Assembly: GCA_019022495.1 (NCBI GenBank)
Contig: JAFEKR010000002.1
Location: 5,952,001 to 6,016,000, forward strand
DNA: 64,000 bases
Reading direction: 5' to 3'
Origin: Epichloe hybrida
Lineage: Eukaryota; Ascomycota; Sordariomycetes; Hypocreales; Clavicipitaceae
Shown here: positions 53,446 through 64,000 of the stretch, piece by piece
Layout: each line of letters opens with the position of its first letter
Position numbering within the stretch: position 1 is the stretch's first letter
The notes under the pieces: model-generated
Databases searched by the model: none
Told to the model about the DNA's origin: nothing
What the model saw: the letters and a program-made list of their open reading frames with translations, nothing else
Translations under genes and position numbers: made by a program

Positions 53446-56400
53446 CGGGGGGCATTGTAATGTCAGCCTTTTTTCGATACCCGAAGAACAACAAAAGTGG
53501 TTCGCTGTATGGCAGCTTGGCTTCCGGAGAAGTGGCATGAAAAGCAGCTGTCACCTTCAAATACTTACGTACAGACTGATATTACCGGTTCACTCGATAA
53601 TAAGGGGGAAGTGGATGAACTGGTAGGCCAGCTAGCTCACCCTATATAACGTTATCATGCTTCGTGGCCATGGGGAGAATGCTACCTTTTTTGCTGCCAA
53701 CAACTTGAAGCACCACACACACTCGCGTATATACAGTGAGGTGTACCAACGCGCTCAGGTCGCCTGCGTGTCATGCAAGATCCAGCGAAGGCATTCACGA
53801 CGACGTGCTGATTAATAACAAATGCCCATACCTTGCAAATATTGTGTGTTCCTGGTCGATTGCCTTTGTACCTTATAACAGATTATTTTGTGTAATATGC
53901 CGGGTCTTCAGTCTTTTATTGGATACTCACTCTCAGTTGATCTGAGGGAGGGATGTGCCATACTCACGGGAAACTTGTTAAACCCGTTTTCGGGTGGAGG
54001 GTAGCTGCTCTATACAATAGCACACTAATAAAAAACACAAACACGCGGGGTGAGCAGAGGACTGATAATGACTACAAAATAATCAGTATAAATCCCCCGA
54101 CTCTCGCCGTCTTCTGTAGTTGTCGGCTCGTTATGCCGGAGATGTCCCGTTTAGTGACTGCTATCTGGGGTTTGGGTTGCATGTTGTTCTTCTCCAGTAT
54201 CATCCATTTTTTCTACAAATTTGAGGTCCTTCGCTAGTAAATGGAAGGACGTAGGTGGTTTACAATATCCCACTGCATCATTATGACATTCAGTGCACTT
54301 TTACGACAGGGGACCTCGAAATTACATGGATAGTAGCTAGTATGGTAATTAGCCCAGCTGGTAACAAAGGCGCGGTGCTAAGTGGTGTGAGAATTGCGGA
54401 CGCTGCTAATGAATGTCGCGCGCGGCTGGGTACCGGGTAGGCCAAAGGAGGATATCCTGATATCATCACGCGCTTTAGTTTTACTGCTACGTTATTAGCT
54501 CTGAAAACAGCTAATCATATCACTTTGGAGCTGGTCCTAGCTTTTTTTTACGCCCCTCCATCCAATGTGAACTGTTGTCAGCTGCTAGCGAAAACGGAAA
54601 CGTTTGATTTCACTGAGGTGCGTCTGGCAAGGATACTCGGATCAAATAAGGTCAATTTCCCGTATAAAAAAAAAAAGTTGATATGGATTATGTAGAATTT
54701 CTAGCGATTAAGGAAGCAGACACTTCCCTTTCAGTGCGACGATGTCCGATGCCAGACTGGGCTGCTGCACTTTATAAGCAGATGCACTGGAATGATTGAT
54801 AAGCAACACTCGGACTATCAGTCTTTTCCAAATCAAGAACACGCTTCGGCAGATGAAGGAACATAAGAATTGAGGAGGGGACGTTATATGTGATTACACT
54901 ACTCCGTACACACATATGCCAGGGACTGTGAAAAAGCCGAGGGCGGGTGTTGCCGCAGCTAAAAAAATAAAAAAAAATAAAAATAGCGGTATACGGAGTA
55001 GCTGGACTGATGTTATCAGACACATAATCTGTCCCGTTCAACGTTTGTGGAACGGGATGTCAAGCCTTAAACTCAAATTCCAAGATCTTCACTATTCAGC
55101 CCGACTAGGTGATAGAGAAGTGTTTGAAATGTTTATTTTCCCTGCTCTAACAATAAATCCCTAACGTGCCTGTATCAGGAACCATCCTCTTGGTTTGGCC
55201 AGACTGAAGTCAACCCGTCGTGGAAATTGGTTGCACCATGCTAGTAAGGATTTCATCGTGTCGTTTCTTCACACATAAACGGCTATTGCTAACGAAATGA
55301 TTTCACTATGACCAGAAAGATCAGAGTGTACAAAGAGATGAGCATTAGGTATGGTGCTGGAAAACAAAGACAAAAATCGCACCAAGTCAGTTGTACTTTC
55401 GTTGGGGGCACGTACACATCGTCCGGCGAGAGAATTCAGAACGCATGGTGTCTGTCAGTCGCATGACTTCAGAGTACTTAAGACATGAGGCTAGAATGGG
55501 GAAAGTAGTTATCCAAGAGACTGACGATCATATCTGAAATGCTGCGTGTCAAGATATCATAGTATGTGGGTAAGAAAAGTATCTTCCTGACTAAAGGTCT
55601 GATCTCTGAGTAGGAACAACTTGGAGTCTGGTTGGAAGAACAAGGAGGGACGGACCGGGCGGGCACTGAGGGAAGACCAGTATTAATTATGTAATTCACA
55701 GCCGAAGGCATGGGGGGGACGTGTGGGCCTGACGGGTAATCAATCACTTGGCCGCATTTTTGCTTTTAAAGTTGTCTGGTTTGTGGCCACCGTCCGTGCT
55801 GTCATGATTATTCACGAGACCTGCCTGCGCGAACGATGTATTACACGGCAAGCCTGATTTCAGACTATAGACAAATTTCGGGACATCGCAGGTAAGTCGG
55901 TAGTAGAGTCTCTATCGTAGCTCGGGAAGCTGTCTGGAGGACGAAGTCAGCCAGCAAACCAAAACTGCTTCCTGGAACGCACCACACCGACTGCGGGGGG
56001 TATAAAACATAATGGGCGAACGCCATGGTCAATGTTTACACACAAAAGAGAGAGGCTAGCGAATGTCTCGTAATAGAGAAGAAGGATCCTCAGCACTTCA
56101 TCGGGAACAGTACGATTCGTACAATTTCCAACGTTAGAACAAGTTTAAAACACCGCTCATTCTTGCAGGCTGTCTGGGTTGGTGCAGAGCACGTTTGCTC
56201 TCCATCAGAGTCGCATCAAAAGTTGACAACAATAACCCTGCCCGTCTCATTAGAAACCATGGGCGCTTTGGTAAGTATTATCACTCATTGATGCAGCGAC
56301 GAACAAAACGTAATACTCCGTATGTAGGTGTGGCATGCATGCATGTGGTGCACCCGTCAGGAGGCTCCATGAATTTACATACATATGTATAGCTACAAGT

Positions 56401-57107
56401 TCATCCGGCCACCCCAATCGTCGGCGCCAAAGCGACTTTGTACAATGTACTATGTATGCTTTTTAAGCTCTGTGGTCCCACCAGGCACGTGTCTCTTTCC
56501 TAGGGCACACCCCCTACTACAAAAGATAACGCGCTGCTTCATGTCCCACCACACCAGCCCTGCTTCATGTCCCTGCACCCACCCGGTTGCTTTCGGGTCG
56601 TGGGTCTTAGCGCCCCGCCCATCGCCCGCCGTACAGTCCACCGTGCTTAAAGTCTCGCTTCCATAGCTCCACTAATCCCATCATGCCCAGGGACGCTTTG
56701 CTTCCTCCATCATCTTCCCTTCTTCAACTTCTTCCTTCCCCCTACCCACTGTCTCCACCACCGCGGCCAAACATCTCAACTTGCAACCATCACTGTTGTG
56801 ATTCGTCATCTGCGCGACGCCGGGGGAAGAAGTGTCAACTGGCTGCCAGCCTTCTGCGAGCAGCTTCGCCCCTAACAGCCTTACCGTCGTCACCGAGTGA
56901 GCTCTCTCCGTCAGCGCTTGGCGTTGGTTGGCGCGCGCCAGTGTCGTTGCCGCCTCGACTGCCTACCTGCAATCCGAGAAGGAAAACTTGCGGCGCCCGC
57001 GACGTGGCTACGAATCCGAGCCTGTCATTTAAGGCGATAACGAGTGGCGCGCTTCCATTACATTTTCATTTTGCGACTGTGCCATTCCGTCATATCCAGA
57101 TTTTATC
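53446..57107. other. 3.7 kb gene-poor stretch including TUP1 5' region
   Basis: No intact gene is supported. Copies of TACTCCGTA/TACGGAGTA occur at 54900, 54992 and 56314. Short open frames such as 54133-54237 and 56025-56291 show no family. From about 56650 to 57107 the plus strand is pyrimidine-rich, with many CTTCC and CCCC tracts, as expected of the promoter and long 5' leader of TUP1. Confidence 0.5.
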
Positions 57108-59128
57108 ATGTCTATGTATTCTCATCGCGGCATGGGGGCCGTTCCCCCAGGCAACTCAGCACGTCTGAACGAGCTCCTGGACCAGATTCGAGCCGAGTTC
57201 GAGACTCAGCTTCGACAGACCGAAGGCTTTGAACACCAAAGTGAGTTGTGTAATGCTGGCTTTGCGATTCAATGGCAAAGCAAAATTTGTTCACTAACGT
57301 GAGTGTGTAACTACATAGTTTCTGCTCAGGTCAGCGAAATGCAATTGGTCCGAGAAAAGGTATACGCAATGGAGCAAACGCACATGACTCTCAAGCAGAA
57401 GTAGGTTTAGTGACTGGCTGCACTTGGATTAACAGCACAAAGGTTTTGTACTGACAAGCCCTTTGCCCAGATATGAAGAAGAAATCAGCATGCTCCGTCA
57501 CCAACTCGAGAATGCCCGCAAAGGAGGCCCCGGCATGCCGGGCCCCCCACAGCATCCAGGACCCTCGCAACAGCCTCCTTCAATCGCACCAGGAAATGGT
57601 CTTTTCAGCGGCATAATGGCTGGTGGTAACCAGGCTGGACTTGCCCCTCCTCAGCAACAACAGCATGCTCCTCCACAAGAGCAACAAATGGGACCTCAAC
57701 ATCAGATGGCCCAGGGACCCCCAGGACTTCCTGTCCCCCCACCGCATCCCAATGCACAACAGCCTCCCTACCAAGGAGGCTACCCGCAAGGACCCGTTTC
57801 GAACGGAATGGGTCCTCAACCACCTCAAGGTACTGCTTCTCCAGGTCCGGGCCGACGTGGCGTAGGTCGTCCACCAAACGCCGTCGGTCCTGCTACTCCT
57901 CAGATCAATACTCCCGTACCGTACCCTGGCAATGCTCAATCGCCTCAAGTCAGTCATCCCACACCGGATCACGGCCGCATGGCTGGACCTCGTGTGCCAC
58001 CTGTTGGCAATGCTTTGGGCGAATTGGAGGTCGAAGCCGTCGCACCACATAATAAGAAGACTGGTAGCGACTGGTATGCTATCTTCAATCCTGCTGTTCA
58101 GCGGGTTTTGGACGTGGATTTGGTCCACTCCCTCACCCACGAGAGCGTCGTTTGCTGCGTACGGTTCAGTCATGATGGCAAATATGTTGCCACAGGTTGC
58201 AACAGATCTGCGCAAATTTTTGATGTGCAGACGGGAGAGAAAGTATGCGTTCTGGAGGATCATAACGCTCAAGACATGACTGCCGATCTGTATATAAGAA
58301 GCGTGTGCTTCAGCCCCGACGGACGTTATCTTGCGACTGGGGCCGAGGACAAGTTAATCCGAGTAAGTCGCACCTGCTTATGGGCCAAACCTGACACAAA
58401 GTTGATTTGAACTAATGAGTCATCTTTCTAATTAGGTATGGGACATCGCATCAAGAACGATTCGCAATCACTTCTCTGGCCATGAGCAAGATATTTACTC
58501 CCTCGATTTTGCACGCGACGGACGGACGATTGCATCCGGCAGCGGCGACCGAACTGTTCGGCTATGGGATATTGAGCAAGGCACGAACACGTTGACCCTC
58601 ACTATCGAAGATGGCGTCACCACTGTTGCCATTTCTCCCGATACCCAGTATGTTGCTGCTGGTTCTTTGGACAAGAGTGTACGCGTCTGGGACATTCACT
58701 CTGGATTTCTGGTTGAACGCCTCGAAGGCCCTGACGGACACAAGGATTCTGTCTACTCTGTAGCATTCTCGCCCAATGGCAAGGACCTCGTCAGTGGCAG
58801 CTTGGACCGAACCATTAAAATGTGGGAACTCAGTTCCCCACGAGGCGGACAGAGTGCGGCGCCCAAGGGTGGCAAGTGTGTTAAGACGTTTGAGGGTCAC
58901 CGTGATTTTGTGTTGTCCGTAGCCCTTACACCCGATGCTAATTGGGTTCTCTCTGGATCCAAGGACCGAGGTGTTCAATTTTGGGACCCACGAACTGGCA
59001 CAACTCAGCTTATGCTCCAAGGTCACAAGAACTCTGTCATCTCAGTGGCGCCCAGCCCGCAAGGCGCGTATTTCGCGACAGGATCTGGAGATATGAAAGC
59101 ACGCATCTGGTCATATCGTCCATACTAA
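57108..59128 (+). CDS. TUP1: Transcriptional corepressor TUP1 (RcoA)
   Basis: Four exons: 57108-57240, 57319-57400, 57471-58362 and 58436-59128; 599 codons plus stop, phases consistent. Tup1 works with Cyc8/Ssn6 as a general repressor that is recruited by DNA-binding proteins and contacts histone tails. The N-terminus (about 18-85; [19 protein letters not shown], then [20 protein letters not shown]) is the coiled-coil tetramerisation region. A Pro/Gln-rich linker (about 88-255) follows. Seven WD40 repeats fill residues about 285-599, for example [40 protein letters not shown] and [20 protein letters not shown], ending RIWSYRPY. Exon 2 joins as HQ-ISAQV, matching the family. The long pyrimidine-rich leader suggests a long 5' UTR. 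Confidence 0.96.
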
Positions 59129-59551
59129 ATTATTCTTATCGCGATAACGAAATATTGATTGGGGTCCAGAGGAAACGAGGAGCTGAGCAGATATGACAAT
59201 TCGCAAGCGAGATAGAGATTTGAACATCGATGAAGCAACGGGTAGTGACCATGATGCACATCCGAAAATAGGACGAGACTGAGGTCGGCGCACAGGCAGT
59301 GAAGACAAAGAACTGGGAAGGATTTGTATGGGTTTCGAGGATGTGTGCAGATAGTCTGTTGGCAGTGTACTGATGTTGTCGTGTCCTTAGTTTAGTATTG
59401 TTGTTATATTCCATTGTCTGATGATGAGCCGAGCATTTGCGATCATCTTACAATCAATCACCTTGATCATGAACATGCATTGCGTCGTAAGCCGTAGTGA
59501 GATCATTGTGTGTCCATGATAGCTTCTTCACGTGTATCCCGGCCTTAAATG
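59129..59551. other. Intergenic between convergent TUP1 and RMP1
   Basis: 423 bp of 3' flanks; no gene is supported. One CACGTG lies near 59530. Confidence 0.55.
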
Positions 59552-60386
59552 CTAATCCAGAGAGCCAAAAAGACTTGATAGTGCGTCTTCCCCCCTTTTC
59601 TTCTTCTTCTTCTTCTTCTTCTTCTTGTCAACTTGTCCCTCATCGTCTTCTCCAGTATCCTTCGCAGTGGGCGTAACAATTGATATGCTTGTTTCGAAGC
59701 ATTGATTTGTCGGCGACGGTGCCGCTTTATGCGCATGGATTTCGATACCACGAATAGTCTCTCTAGAGATGATTACACCTTTATCTATGGTTTCGGCATC
59801 AGAAGTAGCTGGGTTGCGGCACGTTTGTCCTTGTCGTGGTATCTGGGATATATGCTCTGGCTGGGCTAAAAGCCCGTGTTGTGGTAACCATTTTGTGAAT
59901 GAATCATGCACCTGACCGAGAAGGGCGAGCAGAAAGAGACCAAGTGGCGCATGCTGGTTATCTGCCGTCAGTTGGCTGAAAGCACTACATTTATAAAAAA
60001 GTTAATTTCGACACTGTTCAAAAGCGATGTTTCGTAATTTGCATCACTTACACAAAAGCTTGTGGCAGTATGTGACTTTTCAACCAGGCAACACGAGTGC
60101 GGACATTGTCAATGAAATGGCGCGTGCTGCCTGAACTATGGCATTCCAAGAGAGCAGAAAGTCTTTTCAACGAGCGACGGGCTTTCCCAAAAGTCGACCA
60201 CCAAGGCGCGGCTCGATGCTGGTTTCGATGACGGTGATTGAAGGCATCTAGCAACGGTATAATGGTAGACAACGTGGCACGCAGTTGATTTGTCAATGAT
60301 ACGATTTGTTCACTGTTATCAGATGAGTGCGAATATGACGACAGGGGCGGTAGTGAAGCTTCGTGGTGGTTCTTTTGCAGGGTCAT
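59552..60386 (-). CDS. RMP1: RNase MRP subunit RMP1
   Basis: Two exons, 60386-60052 and 59984-59552, give 255 codons plus stop; donor GTAAGT and acceptor ATGTAG join as Val (GT|T), producing QAFVAFSQLTADNQHAPLG. Rmp1 is the protein subunit specific to RNase MRP, which cleaves the A3 site in pre-rRNA and some mRNAs. The family core is visible: IIPLLDAFNHRHRNQHRAAP (about 41-60), then WWSTFGKARRSLKRLSALL and AFSQLTADNQ with LGLFLLALLGQV. The C-terminus ends in a run of ten or more lysines before RGEDALSSLFGSLD, a likely nuclear or nucleolar signal. It diverges from AVT1. Confidence 0.87.
59597..59626 (-). repeat. (AAG)n microsatellite encoding the RMP1 poly-lysine
   Basis: About nine to ten TTC units on the plus strand read as AAG/AAA lysine codons in RMP1. 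Repeat length may vary between strains. Confidence 0.85.
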
Positions 60387-61257
60387 GTTGTCGCAATCAG
60401 AGACAGAAAGAATTGATTGGGGAGTGTAGCGTGACGAATAGTTTCGCTCGCCTTATCTTTGAATGATAAGAGGGTTGCATGCATGGTCTTTTGACGGGCA
60501 GCACACGCAGAGGAAAGAATGAGATGCATCTAGAAAGAAAGGAGGTTATCCAAACGATTGCGGTTGAAACAGAAATGTCGATACATTCGAGTAGGCCTTT
60601 TCTTTCTTCTCATTCTTTGCGTGCTTAATCGTAAAGCTGGGAATCACTCGGAAGGACCTGGAAGTAGTGGACCCAAGCCATTCACCAGACTCATTGGTTC
60701 GTGAGTCTGCCCCCACCTTGTGCAGGTTGGTAGGTATCGAGCATTTCCTACGGAGGTACGGAGTACTCCGTACTGATGGTTACATAATGAGGTGATGATG
60801 CATTGTACAGTTACTAATCCGTGCATTCGAGGCGTTTCTGTAGTTCTGATCCGGCATTGTATGTAAAAAGCTGAGGGGCAGGCAGTATTAACGCTGTTGC
60901 CAGGCAAGTGGCAAGCCAGGCTGGCACGGGCTCTTTTTACCAAGCTCCGCCCCCCGCTCAAATCTTTTCCAGTCCTGGTGAATTTGCTGCTACATACTGC
61001 TAGAAAGGCTTTGACCTTCGTGGTCCTTGTTGGCCGGCTCTTTTCTATCTGTCTACCCACCTCTGCCGATCTGCCGTAGTATTCTACGGAGTAATACACG
61101 CTTGACGTTTATTGCATTCGTCCCTTCGTTGCTGACGAACAAGTTTTGCTCCCCTTCTCCGCTGTCCGTCCTTCAACAAAGTCTTGTAAGAATAGCGGAG
61201 ATTTGCCGGTCCATTGGCAGACTAGTGAGTTGCTTGCGCCGCAACAGCAAACTAAGA
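60387..61257. promoter_or_regulatory. Divergent promoter region RMP1 / AVT1-like gene
   Basis: 871 bp noncoding. CTTATC at 60452-60457 and GATAAG at 60465-60470 form an inverted GATA-site pair 66 bp upstream of RMP1. The 16-bp palindrome TACGGAGTACTCCGTA lies at 60757-60772, and another TACGGAGTA at 61085-61093. Confidence 0.5.
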
Positions 61258-63594
61258 ATGTCATCAACGTCGCGAAACCCAACTTCATGGGATCAGTACG
61301 ACGGTCGATTGTCACCTTGTGGAAGCCTCAGGTCAACCGTCATAGATGAAGAGGATGTTGTATTCGATGGCAGGGGTGATGATGGCCAACGTCTAATCCT
61401 GGGCCCAGACGCCAGAAGGTGCGTGGGTCACTGCTCATCTCTAACTAAGCCAATTGCCCTCTAATTGATGTGTCTAGATCTTCTGTTACGAACCGCCTGG
61501 CCGCCATGGCGGATATTGGTGGAATAAACAGCTTCAGGTCATTCGCTAGAAGTTGGCAACGTGCCGCGTCGTTCGCTGAGGTTATACCACGCCGTCCAAG
61601 CTTCGTTCTCGCCCCTGAAGCAAATGTCATTGATGACCTAAGCAATTGGGGCATTAATTACAGCAGGAGCCACGTTGATAGCAATCCTCAACGCTCTATG
61701 GGACTTCTGAGACAGTATTTGCGAGACTCACCTTCGCAGGAAACTGGAGCGGCTCTGTCTTCGCAGGACAATGGTGCGGGATCTGTTCTTGCCGTAAGAT
61801 CCCCGAAAGACGACTTTCGTGAAGGGGACCGCGAAGCTTTGGATTCTGAAGTGGAATCAGGTGCTCTCCTTGCCGAGTCGCCATCTACTCGGTCTAGCAT
61901 CTTCGCTGTTCCTCCCCGCCTAGCCGTCCCTGATGCCATTAGTAGCTATGGCACACATTACGGTACGATGAGTACTGGGAGGTACCGTTCTCAGTCCTCG
62001 GAAAGCTGTGACAGCTCATGGGACGTCCGTGATGAGGTCAGGGATACGCAAGATATCGATATGGCACTTGGAGAGGAAAATCCCATCTTAGTCAAGGAAG
62101 TCAAGCAAGGAGACAGAGTTGTCCTAACCGTTGAGGGACAAAGCACTCTGCCTCAGTCTGTCTTTAACTCCATCAACGCAATCATCGGTGTTGGACTGCT
62201 TAGCTTACCATTGGCATTCAAGATAAGCGGCTGGATTATTGGGTTGGTCATCTTGACTCTTACGGCCGCCGTCACAGCTCATACGGCAAAGCTCCTCGGG
62301 AAGTGTATGCAGTACGATCCAAGTATCATAACTTATTCAGATCTTGCGTATATTGCATTTGGGACGCGCGCTCGGGTCATCGTATCCACGCTTTTTACTG
62401 TGGAACTTATTGCAGCATGTGTGGCTCTTGTTATTCTCTTCTCCGATTCCCTCAACCTATTGCTGCCACATATTGCTGATGCCAACATTTGGAAATGCGT
62501 CTGTGCCGCATTGATCTTGATACTCAATATGCTTCCTTTGCGTTGGCTTAGTTATACGAGTGTCTTGGGCATTTTTTCAACTTTCTGCAGTGAGTCAAGT
62601 TTTGTTGTTCGCTTATGATAACTTACACACTCGCACATGAACTGATCAAGTCTCGCAGTTGTCTGCATTGTTATCATTGACGGACTCGTGAAGAAGGACG
62701 CGCCGGGTTCTTTGTGGGAGCCAGCCAAGACTTACCTGTTACCTTCCAACTGGCTTTCGCTTCCTCTCGCCTACGGACTCATGGCCAGCCCATGGGGGGC
62801 ACACTCTGTTTTCCCATCGGTGAGCCTGCCTCACTCTCTACAATTTCACTTTCAGGATATGAGAGAAAACAGGGACACTAAGCATTATCAACAGATCTAC
62901 AGAGATATGCGCCACCCACATAAGTGGAAACAAGGTGTCAACATTACATTTTCATTTTCTGTACAGTTCTACCCAAAATCAACATCCCGAAAGACTTTCT
63001 ATGTCAATTACTTGAGAAATCGCTCACTAATCCATGGACTCGATGCAGTACGTCCTCGACACCTGTCTGGCTGTAATTGGCATTCTCATGTTTGGGGATG
63101 GTATCAAGGAGGCTATCACATCCAACATTCTTCGAATGTCTGGCTATCCCAAGTCTCTCACCGTGATCATGTGTATTTTCGTCACCATTATTCCTCTCAC
63201 AAAGATTCCATTGAACGCCCGGCCTCTCATCACCACAGCTGATGTTGTGTGCGGGGTTCACAAAGATCATCCACATCATCCAGCTGGCTCGGCCGCTCCA
63301 CCGATAGCTCTCGCGAATGGATTGAGAGCAATGATTCGGCTAGTTGTCGTTTTGGTTTTTCTCGGCATTTCCGTTCTATTTCCTGCCTTTGATTCCGTGT
63401 GTGCATTCCTCGGAGCCGCACTCTGCTCTCTCATCTCCATCATCTTGCCGATCTGTTTCTACCTCAAATTATATCATCAGGAAATCCCAAAGCGTGAGCG
63501 TGTCATTTCTTGGTTTTTACTGGTGACATTTTCCATCTTCGGATTAGTGGGCACAGTTTGGACATTTTTACCAAAACATCTCGTTGGCGGCTAA
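61258..63594 (+). CDS. Vacuolar amino-acid transporter, AVT1 type
   Basis: Five exons: 61258-61418, 61478-62589, 62659-62819, 62895-62960 and 63049-63594; 681 codons plus stop, phases consistent. Avt1-type carriers of the AAAP family use the proton gradient to import neutral amino acids into the vacuole. The first 290 residues are a long hydrophilic Ser/Asp-rich cytosolic domain, as in Avt1. Membrane helices start at about 300 with QSVFNSINAIIGVGLLSLPL, the family's signature helix, and about eleven follow. Other family words are YGLMASPWGAHSVFP, IYRDMRHPHKW, MFGDGIKEAITSNIL and TKIPLNARP. Exon 4 encodes only 22 residues (IYRDMRH to FSFS), and its flanking introns were placed by family wording. 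The substrate is inferred from the family. Confidence 0.92.
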
Positions 63595-64000
63595 GACTAT
63601 GCTGGCAGGAATGAAGATGTATGTTGTAGGCTTTCGGGCAGGCAGGCAGGCATCGTCAGAATTGACATCTCGCTAGCTTTGATGACATGCACATGAGATG
63701 TTTTGTGTGTCAGCTTTGAGTAGCCAAGAATATACTGGCTGGCAACGATCTTTTGCAGCGCGAACGATATCCTGTTTTGTTTGCTTTAGCTGGTCTCCTG
63801 ATAAGATTCATGTACGCAGCACGGTTTCGACCTGACACCATGATATTAGCATTGTTATAATTCAATTTCTGGGCACGACGCGAGTCCATTGCTGTGGTGT
63901 ACGTGTACTGTAGAGTAGTCAATGTCCTCCTGGCTATATCTAGCCAGCACTTACAGTATAATTACTGGAATGAAACCAATGTAAAAAATGACAACCGATA
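63595..64000. other. 3' flank of the AVT1-like gene
   Basis: 406 bp to the window edge. A short GGCA repeat follows the stop (63639-63652). No further gene is seen. Confidence 0.5.

Noticed and set aside
54133..54237. Short membrane-like peptide (SRLVTAIWGLGCML)
   Set aside because: Only 35 codons, with no upstream or downstream exon that extends it.
1..64000. Secondary-metabolite, mating-type or defence gene cluster
   Set aside because: All identifiable genes are unrelated housekeeping genes; no polyketide synthase, NRPS, terpene cyclase, NLR or mating-type gene is present.

Overview
The window is nuclear DNA from a filamentous ascomycete (Pezizomycotina, most likely Sordariomycetes; Hypocreales is a guess). 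This rests on short GT-AG introns of about 50-200 nt, compact genes on both strands, gene families with clear fungal versions (ATG15, Tup1/RcoA, Cnd3, Pob3, DUF2015, RMP1), and a retroelement destroyed by CpA-to-TpA mutation, which is the mark of repeat-induced point mutation (RIP). Nearly everything that can be named is a conserved housekeeping gene. I see no secondary-metabolite cluster, CRISPR array, rRNA or convincing tRNA.

Left part (1-31 kb): VPS72/SWC2 (cut by the window edge), ATG15 lipase, POB3 (FACT), a CRIB-domain protein whose reading frame is probably broken by a homopolymer, a 6.1 kb gene-poor stretch with repeat remnants, a NIPA-type magnesium transporter, a conserved unknown gene, NOP4 and condensin CND3 diverging from a shared promoter, and the GPI ethanolamine-phosphate transferase LAS21/GPI7.

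Middle (30.7-42 kb): a small DUF2423 nucleolar protein, a SIZ/PIAS SUMO ligase, the bifunctional purine gene ADE5,7, TRAPP subunit TRS33, malate dehydrogenase and ribosomal protein eL28. I rebuilt the exons of these genes from splice sites, with frame and length checks.

Right part (42-64 kb): a 9.3 kb LTR retroelement (42233-51559) of the Ty3/gypsy type, reduced by RIP to stop-filled A+T-rich DNA but still with 116-bp LTRs and a 4-bp target duplication. Next come a DUF2015 membrane protein, a broken C-5 sterol desaturase (ERG3-like) fragment beside a dispersed repeat, a 3.7 kb gene-poor stretch, TUP1, RNase MRP subunit RMP1, and an AVT1-type vacuolar amino-acid transporter.

The genes do not form an operon or pathway cluster. 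Several share themes: chromatin (VPS72, POB3, CND3, TUP1, SUMO ligase) and ribosome or RNA processing (NOP4, DUF2423, RMP1, eL28). The least explained signals are in noncoding DNA: a TACTCCGTA/TACGGAGTA word seen ten times, a TTATCTTATC motif in three divergent promoters (two of them followed by CACGTG), three 18-bp ACGCGA repeats upstream of condensin, and a fourfold repeated module inside the dead retroelement.
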